Positions 1-8,668 of a stretch of 64,000 bases of DNA are shown here, one piece after another. How positions within the stretch are numbered: position 1 is the stretch's first letter; every line of letters begins with the position of its first letter. Both the position numbers and the translations under genes were made by a program. This stretch comes from Terrimesophilobacter bigeumensis (GTDB taxonomy: Bacteria > Actinomycetota > Actinomycetes > Actinomycetales > Microbacteriaceae). A model generated the notes under the pieces. The model did no database searches. It saw nothing but the letters and a program-made list of their open reading frames with translations, and had not been told where the DNA came from. The stretch covers positions 124,001-188,000 of the forward strand of contig NZ_BAABAE010000004.1 in assembly GCF_039537265.1 (NCBI RefSeq), in the 5' to 3' direction.

Positions 1-144
1 GCCGGTCTTCGAGGTGATCGCCCGTATGAGGAAGAGGCTCGCCAGGCCGACGACGCCGACTCCGATCCACGCCGCGCGCGCGGGACTGACCCGGGTGTGA
101 GAACGCTCCGGGGGGCCGGTGCGAGTCTCGGTCTCGATCGCCAC
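1..144 (-). CDS. Membrane protein, N-terminal fragment cut by the window edge
   Basis: An open frame of 48 codons runs off the left end of the window. It starts at a GTG and encodes a short polar N-terminus rich in Glu, Thr and Arg, followed by a hydrophobic stretch at about residues 25-42 that looks like a first transmembrane helix. The ribosome-binding site is weak. Nothing identifies a family. It is the last minus-strand frame of the window's left end, so its relation to the next gene cannot be judged. It could be a spurious frame. Confidence 0.4.
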   Translation of the reverse strand, partial: MAIETETRTGPPERSHTRVSPARAAWIGVGVVGLASLFLIRAITSKTG

Positions 145-193
145 CCGTCGAGCCTAAGCCACTGGCGGGCGTTTGGCGGATGGCGCCCCGTGG

Positions 194-982
194 CTATTCG
201 GAGCCGCCGGTGACGTCCTGGTTCTCCCAGTCTTCGAGCTTCTGCGGGTCGATGCCGCACTCGCGGACCTCCTGCGCCAGCTTCTTGGTCAGGCGGGACT
301 TGCCCGCGGCGACCGCCTCCTGGGTGGTGCCCACGAAGATCTGGCCGTCCTTCGACTCGCGGTTGACATCCGAGGCGTCCTGGCAGAGGTGGAAGACCGA
401 GCCCGACTGGGTCCAGGTGACCTCGTCCTGGCCAGTGAGGAAGACGACGGCGTCGCGGTCGTTGGCGTAGTCCTCCTGCGAGGGCGCGTTCCAGTCGACC
501 CCGAAGTAGGCCGCGACGAGCAGCAGCACGACGGCGATTCCACCGGCGATGCCCTTCTGCTTCCCGTCCATGTCCTTGTTGAGGAGGATCATGACGATGA
601 GGGGCAGGAACGCGATGGCGGTCACGATCGCACCGAGCTGGTTCTGTACGAAGAAGCGGAACTTGTCCTTCTTCGAGGCCGGGTCGAGGCGGTTCGCCTT
701 CTTCCAGAGCAGGGAGCCGCCGATGGCGAGGCCGGCGATGACGACCAGCAGGCCGATGAGCAGGATGAGGTGCCAGGTCTCGAAGGGGACCTGTCGCAGC
801 AGCCAGAAGATCGCGAAGGCCTCGGTCGCGATGGCCAGAACCCACAGCACCGCGGCGATGATCCGGAAGCGTCCGGCCTTCGACTTCGACTCCGCAGTCG
901 GCTTCCAATTGCTCTCGGTGCTCGACGTCTCGGCATCCGGCGTCGACTCGACCCGGACGACCTTCTTGGTGCGTTTGGCCAT
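194..982 (-). CDS. Four-helix membrane protein with C-terminal exported domain, unknown function
   Basis: I do not recognise a named family. The protein (262 aa) has a Lys/Arg-rich N-terminus, four likely membrane helices at about 41-61, 71-93, 116-134 and 145-161, and a soluble C-terminal domain of about 100 residues with two cysteines (about 200 and 240) that could form a disulfide outside the cell. Two in-frame ATGs lie six bases apart. The AAGGGG ribosome-binding site abuts the first (988) and is six bases from the second (982), so 982 is chosen. It follows pcaJ on the same strand after about 70 bases and is probably unrelated to aromatic catabolism. Confidence 0.75.
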   Translation of the reverse strand: MAKRTKKVVRVESTPDAETSSTESNWKPTAESKSKAGRFRIIAAVLWVLAIATEAFAIFWLLRQVPFETWHLILLIGLLVVIAGLAIGGSLLWKKANRLDPASKKDKFRFFVQNQLGAIVTAIAFLPLIVMILLNKDMDGKQKGIAGGIAVVLLLVAAYFGVDWNAPSQEDYANDRDAVVFLTGQDEVTWTQSGSVFHLCQDASDVNRESKDGQIFVGTTQEAVAAGKSRLTKKLAQEVRECGIDPQKLEDWENQDVTGGSE

Positions 983-1052
983 TTCCATCCCCTTGGTCTT
1001 GGAGGCACCAGCATATCGGGAGCGCGGGGTTCGCGGCCTCCTGAATCTCTGG

Positions 1053-1706
1053 TCAGTCCGCGCTGAGGGCGAGCCCGGTCAGCTCCGCGAGCTCGTCGAG
1101 ACCCAGTTCACCGAAGATCTCCCGCGCGACGACTCCTCGGGGGGTGATGTCGAACACCGCATAGTCGGTGTAGACGGTGTCGACGCACCCGATTCCGGTG
1201 AGCGGGTAGCTGCACTCATCGACGAGCTTGCAGGCCCCCTCCTTGGTGAACAGCTCCATGATGACGAACACCTGCTTGGCGCCGATCGCGAGGTCCATGG
1301 CGCCGCCCACGGCCGGAATGGCGTCCTCACCGCCGGTGTGCCAGTTGGCGAGGTCGCCGCTCGTCGAGACCTGGAATGCGCCGAGGACGCAGATGTCCAG
1401 GTGCCCGCCGCGCATCATGCCGAACGAGTCGGCGTGGTGGAAGTAGCTCGCGCCCGGCAGTTCGGTCACCGGGATCTTGCCCGCATTGAGCAGGTCGGGG
1501 TCGATCTCGTCGCCGACGGCGGCCGGGCCCATCCCGAGCATGCCGTTCTCGGTATGCAGGATGATCTCCCGATCGCTCGGCAGATAGTCGGAGACCTTCG
1601 TCGGGAGCCCGATACCGAGGTTGACGTAGGCGCCCTCCCGGATGTCGTCGGCCACCCGGCGCGCCATGTCGTCCCGCGTGAGCGGCCCGCGTGTGCGAAC
1701 GGTCAT
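1053..1706 (-). CDS. pcaJ: 3-oxoadipate CoA-transferase, subunit B
   Basis: This is the catalytic subunit of the enzyme that moves CoA from succinyl-CoA to 3-oxoadipate, the penultimate step of the beta-ketoadipate pathway. The protein has 217 residues, the usual subunit length. It carries the ENGMLGMGP motif, whose Glu53 is the residue expected to form the covalent acyl/CoA intermediate. Its ATG overlaps the stop of pcaI (ATGA), so translation is likely coupled. It is the last gene of the operon that begins with the binding protein at 7517. Other acyl-CoA transferases of this fold share the motif; the pca context favours 3-oxoadipate. Confidence 0.93.
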   Translation of the reverse strand: MTVRTRGPLTRDDMARRVADDIREGAYVNLGIGLPTKVSDYLPSDREIILHTENGMLGMGPAAVGDEIDPDLLNAGKIPVTELPGASYFHHADSFGMMRGGHLDICVLGAFQVSTSGDLANWHTGGEDAIPAVGGAMDLAIGAKQVFVIMELFTKEGACKLVDECSYPLTGIGCVDTVYTDYAVFDITPRGVVAREIFGELGLDELAELTGLALSAD

Positions 1707-2395
1707 TGTCCCTCCGTGGCCAGTGGCAGGCGACCGCCGACCTCGACGAGGCGTTCGACGAAGATGCCGGGGGTCACGACGGCCTCGGGATCGAGTGCTC
1801 CGACCTCGACGATGCGGTTGACCTGGGCGATCGCGGTGTGCGCGGCGCTCGCCATGAGGGGTCCGAAGTTGCGCGCCGTCTTGCGGTAGACGAGGTTGCC
1901 GAGCCGGTCGCCCTCGTGGGCCTTGATGAGAGCGAAGTCGGCCGTGAGGGCCTCCTCGAGCACGTAGTCCCTGCCGTTGATGCGGCGCGTCTCCTTGCCG
2001 TCTGCGAGGGTCGTGCCGAATGCCGTCGGGGTGAAGAAGGCGGCGATTCCGGCCCCTCCCGCCCGGATGCGTTCGGCGAGTGTTCCCTGCGGAACGAGTT
2101 CGAGTTCGAGTTGTCCCGCCCGGTAGAGCCCGTCGAAGATCTGCGAGTCCACCTGCCGCGGAAACGAGCAGATGATCTTCCTCACCCGGCCGGCACCGAG
2201 TAGCGCAGCGAGGCCGGTCGTCCCGTTCCCCGCGTTGTTGTTGACGATTGTGAGGTCGCCGACGCCATGCTCGAGGAGCGCGTCGATGAGCTCGACGGGC
2301 TGCCCGGCGGTGCCGAAGCCGCCGATCATGACGGTCGCGCCATCCGGGATGTCCCGGACGGCTGTGGCGGCGCTCTCGACGATCTTGGAGATCAT
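1703..2395 (-). CDS. pcaI: 3-oxoadipate CoA-transferase, subunit A
   Basis: Partner of pcaJ; the two subunits form the CoA-transferase that activates 3-oxoadipate. The 230-residue protein has the family's glycine-rich GGFGTAG segment at residues 25-31 and the NNNAGNG motif further on. A longer frame exists upstream, but the ATG at 2395 (MISKIVESAA) matches the family N-terminus and lies four bases after the stop of the thiamine-diphosphate enzyme gene. An operon with that gene and pcaJ is clear from the spacing. pcaF for the final thiolysis is about 6 kb away, transcribed on its own. Confidence 0.93.
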   Translation of the reverse strand: MISKIVESAATAVRDIPDGATVMIGGFGTAGQPVELIDALLEHGVGDLTIVNNNAGNGTTGLAALLGAGRVRKIICSFPRQVDSQIFDGLYRAGQLELELVPQGTLAERIRAGGAGIAAFFTPTAFGTTLADGKETRRINGRDYVLEEALTADFALIKAHEGDRLGNLVYRKTARNFGPLMASAAHTAIAQVNRIVEVGALDPEAVVTPGIFVERLVEVGGRLPLATEGQ

Positions 2396-2399
2396 GGCG

Positions 2400-4076
2400 C
2401 TACTTCGGCTCGCCGACGAACGCATGCGCATCGACCCAGGAGGGGAAGGAGATGGTCTTGGCGTCGATCACGATGGGTGCGGTGCGATCGCCTTCGAGCC
2501 ACTGCCGCAACCCAGAGAGATCGTCGAGCGATCGGACGGTGATCCCGTCGCACCCGAAGCCGCGGGCGATCGCGGCGATGTCGGTCTCGGGGAACTCGAC
2601 GACATCCAGCGGCAGCCCGGTATGACCGAAGTGGTGCACCTCGGCTCCGTAGGCGCTGTCGTTGTAGACGACGATGACCATCGGAAGTCCGAGCCGCACC
2701 GCCGTGTCGAGCTCGACGAGGCTCATCATGAACCCGCCGTCTCCGACCCCGGTGACCGGCAGTCGATCAGGTCGCGCGACCGCGGCACCGATGGAGGCCG
2801 CGAGGGCGAGACCGATGCACTGGAACCCGAGAGGGAGGCAGAAGCCCCGGTCATCCGGCACCTGCAGGTACATGGCCGTGTACTCGGTGTGGCTGCCGGC
2901 ATCCGCGGTGACGATGCGCTCGGAGGGCAGGAGCTCATCGAGCGCCACGGCGAGCGTGCGCGGGTCGATGCGGGACTCCGAGACCCGCGGCTCGAACGGC
3001 TGGTCGCGCCACAGCCGCCCCGATGCGAGCGCTCTCGCCGTCTGCTGGGTGCGGAAGCCCTCGCGAGGCGTGCCGGCGGATCCGAGGGTTCCGGATGCGA
3101 GTTCGGCGGCGACGGCGTCCGCGGTCAGGCCGGCATCGCCCAGGACGGTCGATGTGACGCGGCGGTGCCGGGAGAACGCCGCGGCATCGGTATCCACCTG
3201 CACGACCGTCGTGTTCTCGACGAGTTCGCCGTTGCGGGTCGTCCACCGGTTGAGCGAGGCGCCGAAGGCGACGATGAGGTCGGCGGCCTGGATCAGCTCC
3301 GCCATGGCCGCGTTGGCGAAGCCGCCCATGACGTCGAGGTTCCAGGGGTCGTCGTTGAACAGCCCGCGAGCCATCGCGGTCGTCGCGAGAAGCGCACCGG
3401 ATGCCGCGGCCAGCCGGATGAGCTCGTCGTGGGCGCTCAAAGCCCCGCGTCCGCCGAGGATCAGGGGTCGTTCGGCGGCGGCGAGTCGCGAAGCGAGGTC
3501 GGCGACCGCATCCGCAGAGGCGACCGAAGGCGACGGCGCGTCGGGCAGCGCGGGCGCGGAGCCGGTCCAGTCGAACTCGGCGGCCTGCACGTCGAGGGGG
3601 AGCCCCAGGAGCACCGGACGACCTGAGCGGGCTGCGAGGAACGCCTGGGCGGCATCCGCGAGTGCGGTCTGCGGACTCTCGAGCCGGAACGCGAGGGCAC
3701 CGAGAGCCTCGGCCGCTGCGGCCTGGTCGATCCAGAAGTTGGAGGTCTTCATGGTGCGCGGGGTCTCCCCGGCGACGACGATCAACGGGGTGCGCGCCTT
3801 GACGGCTTCACCGATCCCGGTCATCGCGTTGGTGAGGCCAGGCCCCTGGTGGACGCTCACCACGGAGACCTTCCTGGCGAGGCGCGAGTAGCCATCCGCC
3901 ATGGTGGTCGCACCGCCCTCGTGGCGTGCCGCGACGTAGCTCGCACCCCCGGCGACGAGCGCCGTCGTGACTTCGAAGTTGCCGCTGCCGGCTACCCCGA
4001 ACACCCTGTCGACACCCCACTGGGCGAGTGCCCGACCGACCGCTTCGCTGACTTTCATGGTTCCGTGGGCGCTCAT
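2400..4076 (-). CDS. Thiamine-diphosphate-dependent enzyme, benzoylformate decarboxylase/acetolactate synthase superfamily
   Basis: A 558-residue member of the family that includes acetolactate synthase and 2-oxoacid decarboxylases. Visible features are the cofactor-activating glutamate in RHEGGA (Glu53) and the ThDP/magnesium motif GDG (445-447) ending at Asn472. Ser31 in AGSGN and His76 in SVHQGPG fall where benzoylformate decarboxylase has catalytic Ser26 and His70, by eye. The gene overlaps the ABC ATPase by ATGA and is followed by pcaI, so it belongs to the aromatic-acid operon. I infer action on an aryl or ring-cleavage 2-oxoacid; the substrate is not determined by the sequence. A second ATG at codon 7 is an alternative start. 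Confidence 0.85.
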   Translation of the reverse strand: MSAHGTMKVSEAVGRALAQWGVDRVFGVAGSGNFEVTTALVAGGASYVAARHEGGATTMADGYSRLARKVSVVSVHQGPGLTNAMTGIGEAVKARTPLIVVAGETPRTMKTSNFWIDQAAAAEALGALAFRLESPQTALADAAQAFLAARSGRPVLLGLPLDVQAAEFDWTGSAPALPDAPSPSVASADAVADLASRLAAAERPLILGGRGALSAHDELIRLAAASGALLATTAMARGLFNDDPWNLDVMGGFANAAMAELIQAADLIVAFGASLNRWTTRNGELVENTTVVQVDTDAAAFSRHRRVTSTVLGDAGLTADAVAAELASGTLGSAGTPREGFRTQQTARALASGRLWRDQPFEPRVSESRIDPRTLAVALDELLPSERIVTADAGSHTEYTAMYLQVPDDRGFCLPLGFQCIGLALAASIGAAVARPDRLPVTGVGDGGFMMSLVELDTAVRLGLPMVIVVYNDSAYGAEVHHFGHTGLPLDVVEFPETDIAAIARGFGCDGITVRSLDDLSGLRQWLEGDRTAPIVIDAKTISFPSWVDAHAFVGEPK

Positions 4077-4939
4077 CGCTTTGCGGCCTTCTGGGTGGCG
4101 ACGACGCCGGTGGGCTTGCTCGCCTTGGCGAGCTGGATCTGCTCGTAGACATGCGTGCGCAGTTCCGCGAAGCGCTTGCTCGAACGCGTCTCGAGCTGGT
4201 CGCGCTCATCCGGCAGGTCGATCCTCAGGTCGTCCTGCACGACGGTCGGCGAGTTGGAGAGCATGATGACGCGCTGCCCCAGGTACACCGATTCGTCGAT
4301 ATCGTGCGTGATGAACAGGATGGTCACGCCCAGCTTGTGCCAGATGTCCCGGATGAGGTCCTCGAGGTCGGCACGCGTCTGGGCGTCGACTGCGGCGAAG
4401 GGCTCGTCCATGAGCAGCACCTTGGGCCGGTAGGCGACAGCGCGGGCGATGGCGACGCGTTGCTGCATGCCGCCGGAGAGCTGCCAGGGGTAGCTCTTCG
4501 GGACGTGGGAGAGCTCAACGGCGGCCAGGGCATCCGCGACGAGTTTCTCGCGCTCGGCCTTCGGGACGCCCTGATTCTTGAGGGGGAGCTCGACGTTCGC
4601 CTGCACGGTCATCCAGGGGAACAGGCTCCGCCCGTACTCCTGGAACACGACGGACATCGCCTTCGGCGGCCCGGAGACCGGTGTTCCAGCGAGTTCGATG
4701 GAGCCCGACGTGGGGCTGAGAAGCCCGGCGATGCACTTGAGAAGGGTCGTCTTGCCGGCGCCCGAAGGTCCGACGATACAGATGAGCTCACCATCCGCGA
4801 CGTCGAAGGTGAGGTTGCGCACGGCTTCGATCTCGCCGCCGGTGACCTGGTACACCTTCTTGAGATTCTTGATCGAGAGCATCGGTCTGGCAGTGGTGGT
4901 GCCCATGGTCGTCGTTCCCATTCCCTGGTCAGCTGTCAC
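4073..4939 (-). CDS. ABC transporter ATP-binding protein, SsuB/TauB/NrtD type
   Basis: Energises the importer encoded just upstream. The protein has 288 residues with a Walker A GPSGAGKTT at about 57-65, Q-loop Gln100, signature LSGGM at 154-158 and Walker B LLMDEP at 175-180. The first 19 residues are low-complexity Met/Thr/Gly, so a later start is possible; family similarity begins near Met20. It overlaps the permease gene by 11 bases and the thiamine-diphosphate enzyme gene by four. The family imports sulfonates, nitrate, taurine or aromatic acids; here the pca neighbours suggest an aromatic acid or related 2-oxoacid. Confidence 0.92.
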   Translation of the reverse strand: MTADQGMGTTTMGTTTARPMLSIKNLKKVYQVTGGEIEAVRNLTFDVADGELICIVGPSGAGKTTLLKCIAGLLSPTSGSIELAGTPVSGPPKAMSVVFQEYGRSLFPWMTVQANVELPLKNQGVPKAEREKLVADALAAVELSHVPKSYPWQLSGGMQQRVAIARAVAYRPKVLLMDEPFAAVDAQTRADLEDLIRDIWHKLGVTILFITHDIDESVYLGQRVIMLSNSPTVVQDDLRIDLPDERDQLETRSSKRFAELRTHVYEQIQLAKASKPTGVVATQKAAKR

Positions 4940-5702
4940 GTTGAACCTCCTTGAGCCCTCGGTACCAGCGCAGCACCATGCCTTCCGCGGCCTTCGAGAT
5001 CATCGACAGGGCGATCCCGATGAGCCCGAGCACGATGATGCCGCTCCACATCTCGGGGATCGCGAAGCTGCGCTGGTACAACACGATGGTGAACCCGAGC
5101 CCGGACGATCCGCCGAACATCTCGGAGATGACCATGAGGATGAGGCCGATGGACAGGCTCTGCCGGACCCCGGCCATGATCTGCGGGCTCGCGGCTGGCA
5201 GCACGAGGTGCCTCAGGCGGGCGAACCCGTCGATGCGGTAGGTGCGGCTCGTGTTGACGAGAACCTCATCGACCGCCCGCACTCCTTCGACGGTATTGAG
5301 CAGCACCGGCCAGATCGCCCCGGAGACGATGACGGCGATCCTCATCTGGTCGGTCGGCCCGATGAGCAGCAGGAACAGGGGGACGAGGACCGGTGGCGGA
5401 ATGGCCCGGAAGAACTCGAGGAGAGGCTCGGTGAGGCTGCGAAGCCAGCGGAAGGAGCCGATGAGCACGCCGAGCACGATTCCGAGCACGATCGTCGCGA
5501 TGAGGCCGATGATGAGCCGGATGACGCTCGGGATGAAGTCGGTGACGAATCGTGGACCCGCCCACACCTCGAAGAAGGTCTGGCCGAGTTCACCGGGGGT
5601 GGGGACGAAGAAGTTCTTCGGCCCGAGCGTCAGGATCCACCAGATGAGGACGAGCAGGATGGGGAGCCCGACGAAGTAGGCCACGCGCTTGACGATGCTC
5701 AT
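4929..5702 (-). CDS. ABC transporter permease, SsuC/TauC type (second permease)
   Basis: Integral membrane subunit of the importer. The 257-residue protein has about six hydrophobic helices and the BPD_transp_1 cytoplasmic loop with the EAA-type consensus (the AASPQIMAGVRQSL segment), which docks the ATPase. It overlaps the first permease by four bases and the ATPase by 11. Two non-identical permeases imply a heterodimeric channel, common when an SsuABC-like system has two permease genes. Confidence 0.9.
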   Translation of the reverse strand: MSIVKRVAYFVGLPILLVLIWWILTLGPKNFFVPTPGELGQTFFEVWAGPRFVTDFIPSVIRLIIGLIATIVLGIVLGVLIGSFRWLRSLTEPLLEFFRAIPPPVLVPLFLLLIGPTDQMRIAVIVSGAIWPVLLNTVEGVRAVDEVLVNTSRTYRIDGFARLRHLVLPAASPQIMAGVRQSLSIGLILMVISEMFGGSSGLGFTIVLYQRSFAIPEMWSGIIVLGLIGIALSMISKAAEGMVLRWYRGLKEVQRDS

Positions 5703-6502
5703 GCGACGACCTCGCTGCGGATCGAACTGTGCCAGGAGAGGAGCTTCCTCTCGAGGAAGCGCATGACGAGGTTGATGATGATGCCGATGACGCCCGTGGC
5801 GACGATGAGGGCGTACATCTCGGGGACGGCGCCGCCCGACTGGGTCAGGGCGATCTGATAGCCGAGGCCGGGGCTCCCGATGACGAGTTCTGCCGTGATG
5901 GCCAGGATGAGAGCGACCGCGGAGGCGAGGCGGATGCCGGTCATGAGGTAGGGGAGGACCGTGGGCCAGACGACGTACCTGGCCCGGGCGAACAGGCCGA
6001 GGCCGTAGCTGCGGGCGGTGTTGTCGGCGACCGGGTCGACATCCGCGACGCCGTAGAGCACCTGAAGGAGCACCTGCCAGAAGGAGGCGTAGATGATGAG
6101 GAGCAGCGAGGACTCGATCTTGACACCGAGGAGGAGCACGGCCAGTGGGATGAGGGCGACGGACGGGATCGGCCGGAGGAACTCGATGGTCGTGTAGGTG
6201 GCCTTGCTGAGGAACGAACTGGACCCGATGAGGAGCCCGAGGATCACGGCCGAGACGACGGAGACGCCGAGACCGATCGTCCAGGCGAGCATGGTCTCGC
6301 CGACGTCGCCCCAGAACGCCGGTTGGCCGAGGTAGTCGACGAGGGTCTTCAGGACCGTGCTGGCCGGCGGCAGGAACCTCTCCTGCACGATCCCGAGCCG
6401 GGGGGTCAGCTCCCAGGCGAGCAGGAACAGCAGGATGCCGGTGATCCCGAGGACCGGTCCGGTCACTTTCCGGGAGGGCATCCTGCTGCTCGAGCTCGTC
6501 AC
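5699..6502 (-). CDS. ABC transporter permease, SsuC/TauC type (first permease)
   Basis: First of two permease genes of the importer, with six likely membrane helices and the EAA-like loop (WPTVLPYLMTGIRLASA). An open frame extends to 6622, but those residues are Arg/Ser-rich and not family-like. The GTG at 6502 is preceded by AAGAAGG with nine bases of spacing and gives a 267-residue protein of normal length, so it is chosen. It lies 55 bases downstream of the binding-protein gene in the same operon. Confidence 0.88.
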   Translation of the reverse strand: MTSSSSRMPSRKVTGPVLGITGILLFLLAWELTPRLGIVQERFLPPASTVLKTLVDYLGQPAFWGDVGETMLAWTIGLGVSVVSAVILGLLIGSSSFLSKATYTTIEFLRPIPSVALIPLAVLLLGVKIESSLLLIIYASFWQVLLQVLYGVADVDPVADNTARSYGLGLFARARYVVWPTVLPYLMTGIRLASAVALILAITAELVIGSPGLGYQIALTQSGGAVPEMYALIVATGVIGIIINLVMRFLERKLLSWHSSIRSEVVA

Positions 6503-6557
6503 TGGGTTCGACCTTCTTATCTCAGAACGGTGTTGTCTCTGTGCTGCGAGGCTGCCA

Positions 6558-7517
6558 CTACGGCAGCAGGGCGTCGAGGTCCGGAGCCTTGGAGAGCGTT
6601 CCGTAGCCCGCCGCAGCAGCACCCAGCTTGGTGAGAGCGTCGCGGTTGAACTCCACGTTGAACTTCGGCAGAACCATGGCGTCGAGCTGGTCGAGCGTCA
6701 TCTTCGTGTAGGTCGTGACGATCTGCTTGACCTCGTCCGGGTGGCTGTCGGCGTACTCGAGCGACTTGTTCATCGCCGTCTGGAAGGCCTTCACGAGTTC
6801 GGGCTTGTTCTGGTAGTTCTCGAGCGTCGTAAAGTAGCCTGCGATGTCCAGTCCGGGATCGAAGTCGGAGAAGTTGTACGTGATGACGCGTGCCCCGTTC
6901 GCAACGGCCGAGTCGAGGAACGGTGCGAGGATCCACGCTGCATCGACCTGGTTGTTGGTGACCGCAGCCTCGGCATCCGGGAACGCCACCTCGACGAACT
7001 TGATCGTCGAGGAGTCCCCGCCATCATCGTCGACGACCGTGCGGATGGTCGTGTCGCCGATGTTGGAGAGGTTGTTGACCGACACGGTCTTGCCGGAGAG
7101 GTCGGCCGGAGTCTGGATGGGCGAGTCAGCGTTCACGATGACGGCGCCGAAGTCCGGGTTGCCCGCCGTCGAGTTGCCGTTGGCGACGTACTTGAGCGCG
7201 AGCCCCTGGTCGTTGGCGACCATGCCGGAGACATAGTTGCCGAAGGCGAAATCGTAGCTGCCTGCAACGACGCCGGGGACGGACGCTGCACCACCGGTGG
7301 TCGGCTGGACCGTGACGTCGAGACCTTCGTCGGAGAAGAAGCCCTTTTCGACGCCGAGCCAGATGGGGGCGGTGTCGACGATGGGAATGACGCCCACGGT
7401 GATCTTGGTGGGCTGGTCGGCGCTGGGCGCGTCGTCACCGTTCCCGGCGGGGGCTCCGCAGGCGGCGAGTGCGAGGACGGACGCGAAGGCAAGTCCGGCC
7501 ATTAGTGCTTTCTTCAT
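6558..7517 (-). CDS. ABC transporter substrate-binding lipoprotein, SsuA/NMT1 family
   Basis: Extracytoplasmic receptor of the importer. The 319-residue protein starts at an ATG preceded by a strong AAAGGAG site, has a signal peptide and the lipobox LALAAC with Cys20 as lipidation site, then an NMT1/THI5-like two-lobe fold beginning ITVGVIPIVDTAPIWLGVEKG. It is the first gene of the operon SBP-permease-permease-ATPase-ThDP enzyme-pcaI-pcaJ. A promoter and palindromic operator lie directly upstream. The ligand is not evident from sequence; location in a pca/pob island suggests an aromatic carboxylate. Confidence 0.92.
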   Translation of the reverse strand: MKKALMAGLAFASVLALAACGAPAGNGDDAPSADQPTKITVGVIPIVDTAPIWLGVEKGFFSDEGLDVTVQPTTGGAASVPGVVAGSYDFAFGNYVSGMVANDQGLALKYVANGNSTAGNPDFGAVIVNADSPIQTPADLSGKTVSVNNLSNIGDTTIRTVVDDDGGDSSTIKFVEVAFPDAEAAVTNNQVDAAWILAPFLDSAVANGARVITYNFSDFDPGLDIAGYFTTLENYQNKPELVKAFQTAMNKSLEYADSHPDEVKQIVTTYTKMTLDQLDAMVLPKFNVEFNRDALTKLGAAAAGYGTLSKAPDLDALLP

Positions 7518-7571
7518 GGTCACTCCTTTGTGATGGCAAAACTTCACCAGATGCAGACTTGTTCGGGATGC

Positions 7572-7583
7572 GAACGAGTGTTC
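7572..7583. promoter_or_regulatory. Palindromic operator GAACGAGTGTTC upstream of the ABC/pcaIJ operon
   Basis: A 12-bp inverted repeat with arms GAAC/GTTC. The identical 12-mer, plus the next base T, recurs at 9885-9896 between pcaF and pobA. Here it sits just downstream of a good -10 element, a position typical of a repressor site. The IclR regulator encoded at 7784-8623 is the obvious candidate ligand (inference). Confidence 0.65.
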
Positions 7584-7588
7584 TCAAG

Positions 7589-7618
7589 ACAATACAATCT
7601 TTCTGCGCTGTTCGTCAA
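7589..7618 (-). promoter_or_regulatory. Sigma-70-type promoter of the ABC/pcaIJ operon
   Basis: On the minus strand TTGACG (7613-7618) and TATTGT (7589-7594) are separated by 18 bases. The gene start is about 70 bases downstream, and the GAACGAGTGTTC palindrome lies just past the -10. The region upstream of it also contains a perfect 14-bp palindrome CGCAGGCGCCTGCG at 7632-7645. Confidence 0.5.
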
Positions 7619-7783
7619 GCGGCTCGGATCGCGCAGGCGCCTGCGGAGTACAGATCCCCGGCGCGAAGGCACGACACAGCCCGAGGCTTCCGTTCGGCGG
7701 GAGCCTGGGGCGATGGATGCGGACAACCGCAGGAAGGCGAGATCGCCTCTGAGGCGGAGCCCCACTACCGGGACGCGCCGACG

Positions 7784-8623
7784 TCAGAGGGGGTGGCTGG
7801 TGGGGCTCAGTCCGTGGCTGGATGGCTTCGAGAACGGGCGTGAAGCCGTGAGGTCCTCGCTGATCCGCTCGGCGGCGAGCCGCAGCTGCGGCAGGAGGTT
7901 CTCCTCGATGGACTCGATCGTGTGACTGTTGGCCGTCGTCGAGACGTTGATGGCGGCGATGGTCTCGCGACCATGGAAGATCGGCGCGGCAATCGACCGC
8001 AGGCCGTTCTCGAGCTCCTGGTCGACCATGGCCCAGCCCTGCTCGCGAACGCGGTCCAACTCTGCGACGAGGGCGTCACGCGTGCGGATGGTGTGCGAGG
8101 TGAGTCCCTCGAAGTCGATCCCGTCGAGTTGCCGGGCAAGGTCGTCGGGCGTGAGAGAGGAGAGCAGCACGCGCCCCATCGAGGTCGCGTAGGCGGGGAA
8201 CCGTGTCCCGATGTTGATGCGCACCGACATGATCCGTCGGGTGGGAACGCGGGCGACATAGACGATGTCGGGGCCGTCGAGGACGGAGGCCGAGGTGGAC
8301 TCGTGGATGCTCGCCGCGAGCTGCTCGAGGTGCGGCTGGGCGATCTCCGGCAGGGTGAGGGCGGAGAGGTAGCTGAAGCCCAGCTCCAGCACGCGTGCGG
8401 TGAGCGAGAACATCCGCCCGTCCGTCTTGACGTAGCCGAGCTCGAGGAGCGTGAGCAGGAAGCGCCGGCTCGTCGCGCGCGTGAGCTCGGTGCGCCGGGC
8501 GATGTCGCTCAGGGTCATCTCGGGGTGGTCGGCGTCGAAGCTTCGGATGACGGCGAGGCCACGCGCGAGCGACTGGACGTACTGCCCGCTCGGGTCGGGT
8601 GAACGGCCGGTGGATTCGGTCAT
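7784..8623 (-). CDS. IclR-family transcriptional regulator, PcaR/PobR-like
   Basis: A 279-residue regulator with an N-terminal winged helix-turn-helix (about residues 20-75, containing the TLSDIARRTELTRATSRRFL segment) and the C-terminal IclR effector domain. The sequence style (VQSLARGLAVIRSFD, FPAYATSMGRVLLSSL) is that of the PcaR/PobR/CatR branch, which responds to 3-oxoadipate, protocatechuate or 4-hydroxybenzoate. The ATG at 8623 has GGAGG eight bases upstream; an earlier ATG at 8638 lacks this. It follows pcaF by 45 bases on the same strand, so it is likely co-transcribed with the thiolase. Confidence 0.9.
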   Translation of the reverse strand: MTESTGRSPDPSGQYVQSLARGLAVIRSFDADHPEMTLSDIARRTELTRATSRRFLLTLLELGYVKTDGRMFSLTARVLELGFSYLSALTLPEIAQPHLEQLAASIHESTSASVLDGPDIVYVARVPTRRIMSVRINIGTRFPAYATSMGRVLLSSLTPDDLARQLDGIDFEGLTSHTIRTRDALVAELDRVREQGWAMVDQELENGLRSIAAPIFHGRETIAAINVSTTANSHTIESIEENLLPQLRLAAERISEDLTASRPFSKPSSHGLSPTSHPL

Positions 8624-8668
8624 CCCACTATCCTCCATGCTCCCGAGCGATGCGTTGCCGTGGCTCGC

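Noticed and set aside
173..1066. Plus-strand 297-residue frame
   Set aside because: Antisense to the membrane-protein gene at 194-982; rich in Asp/Gly/Arg with no domain, the usual shadow frame of high-GC DNA.
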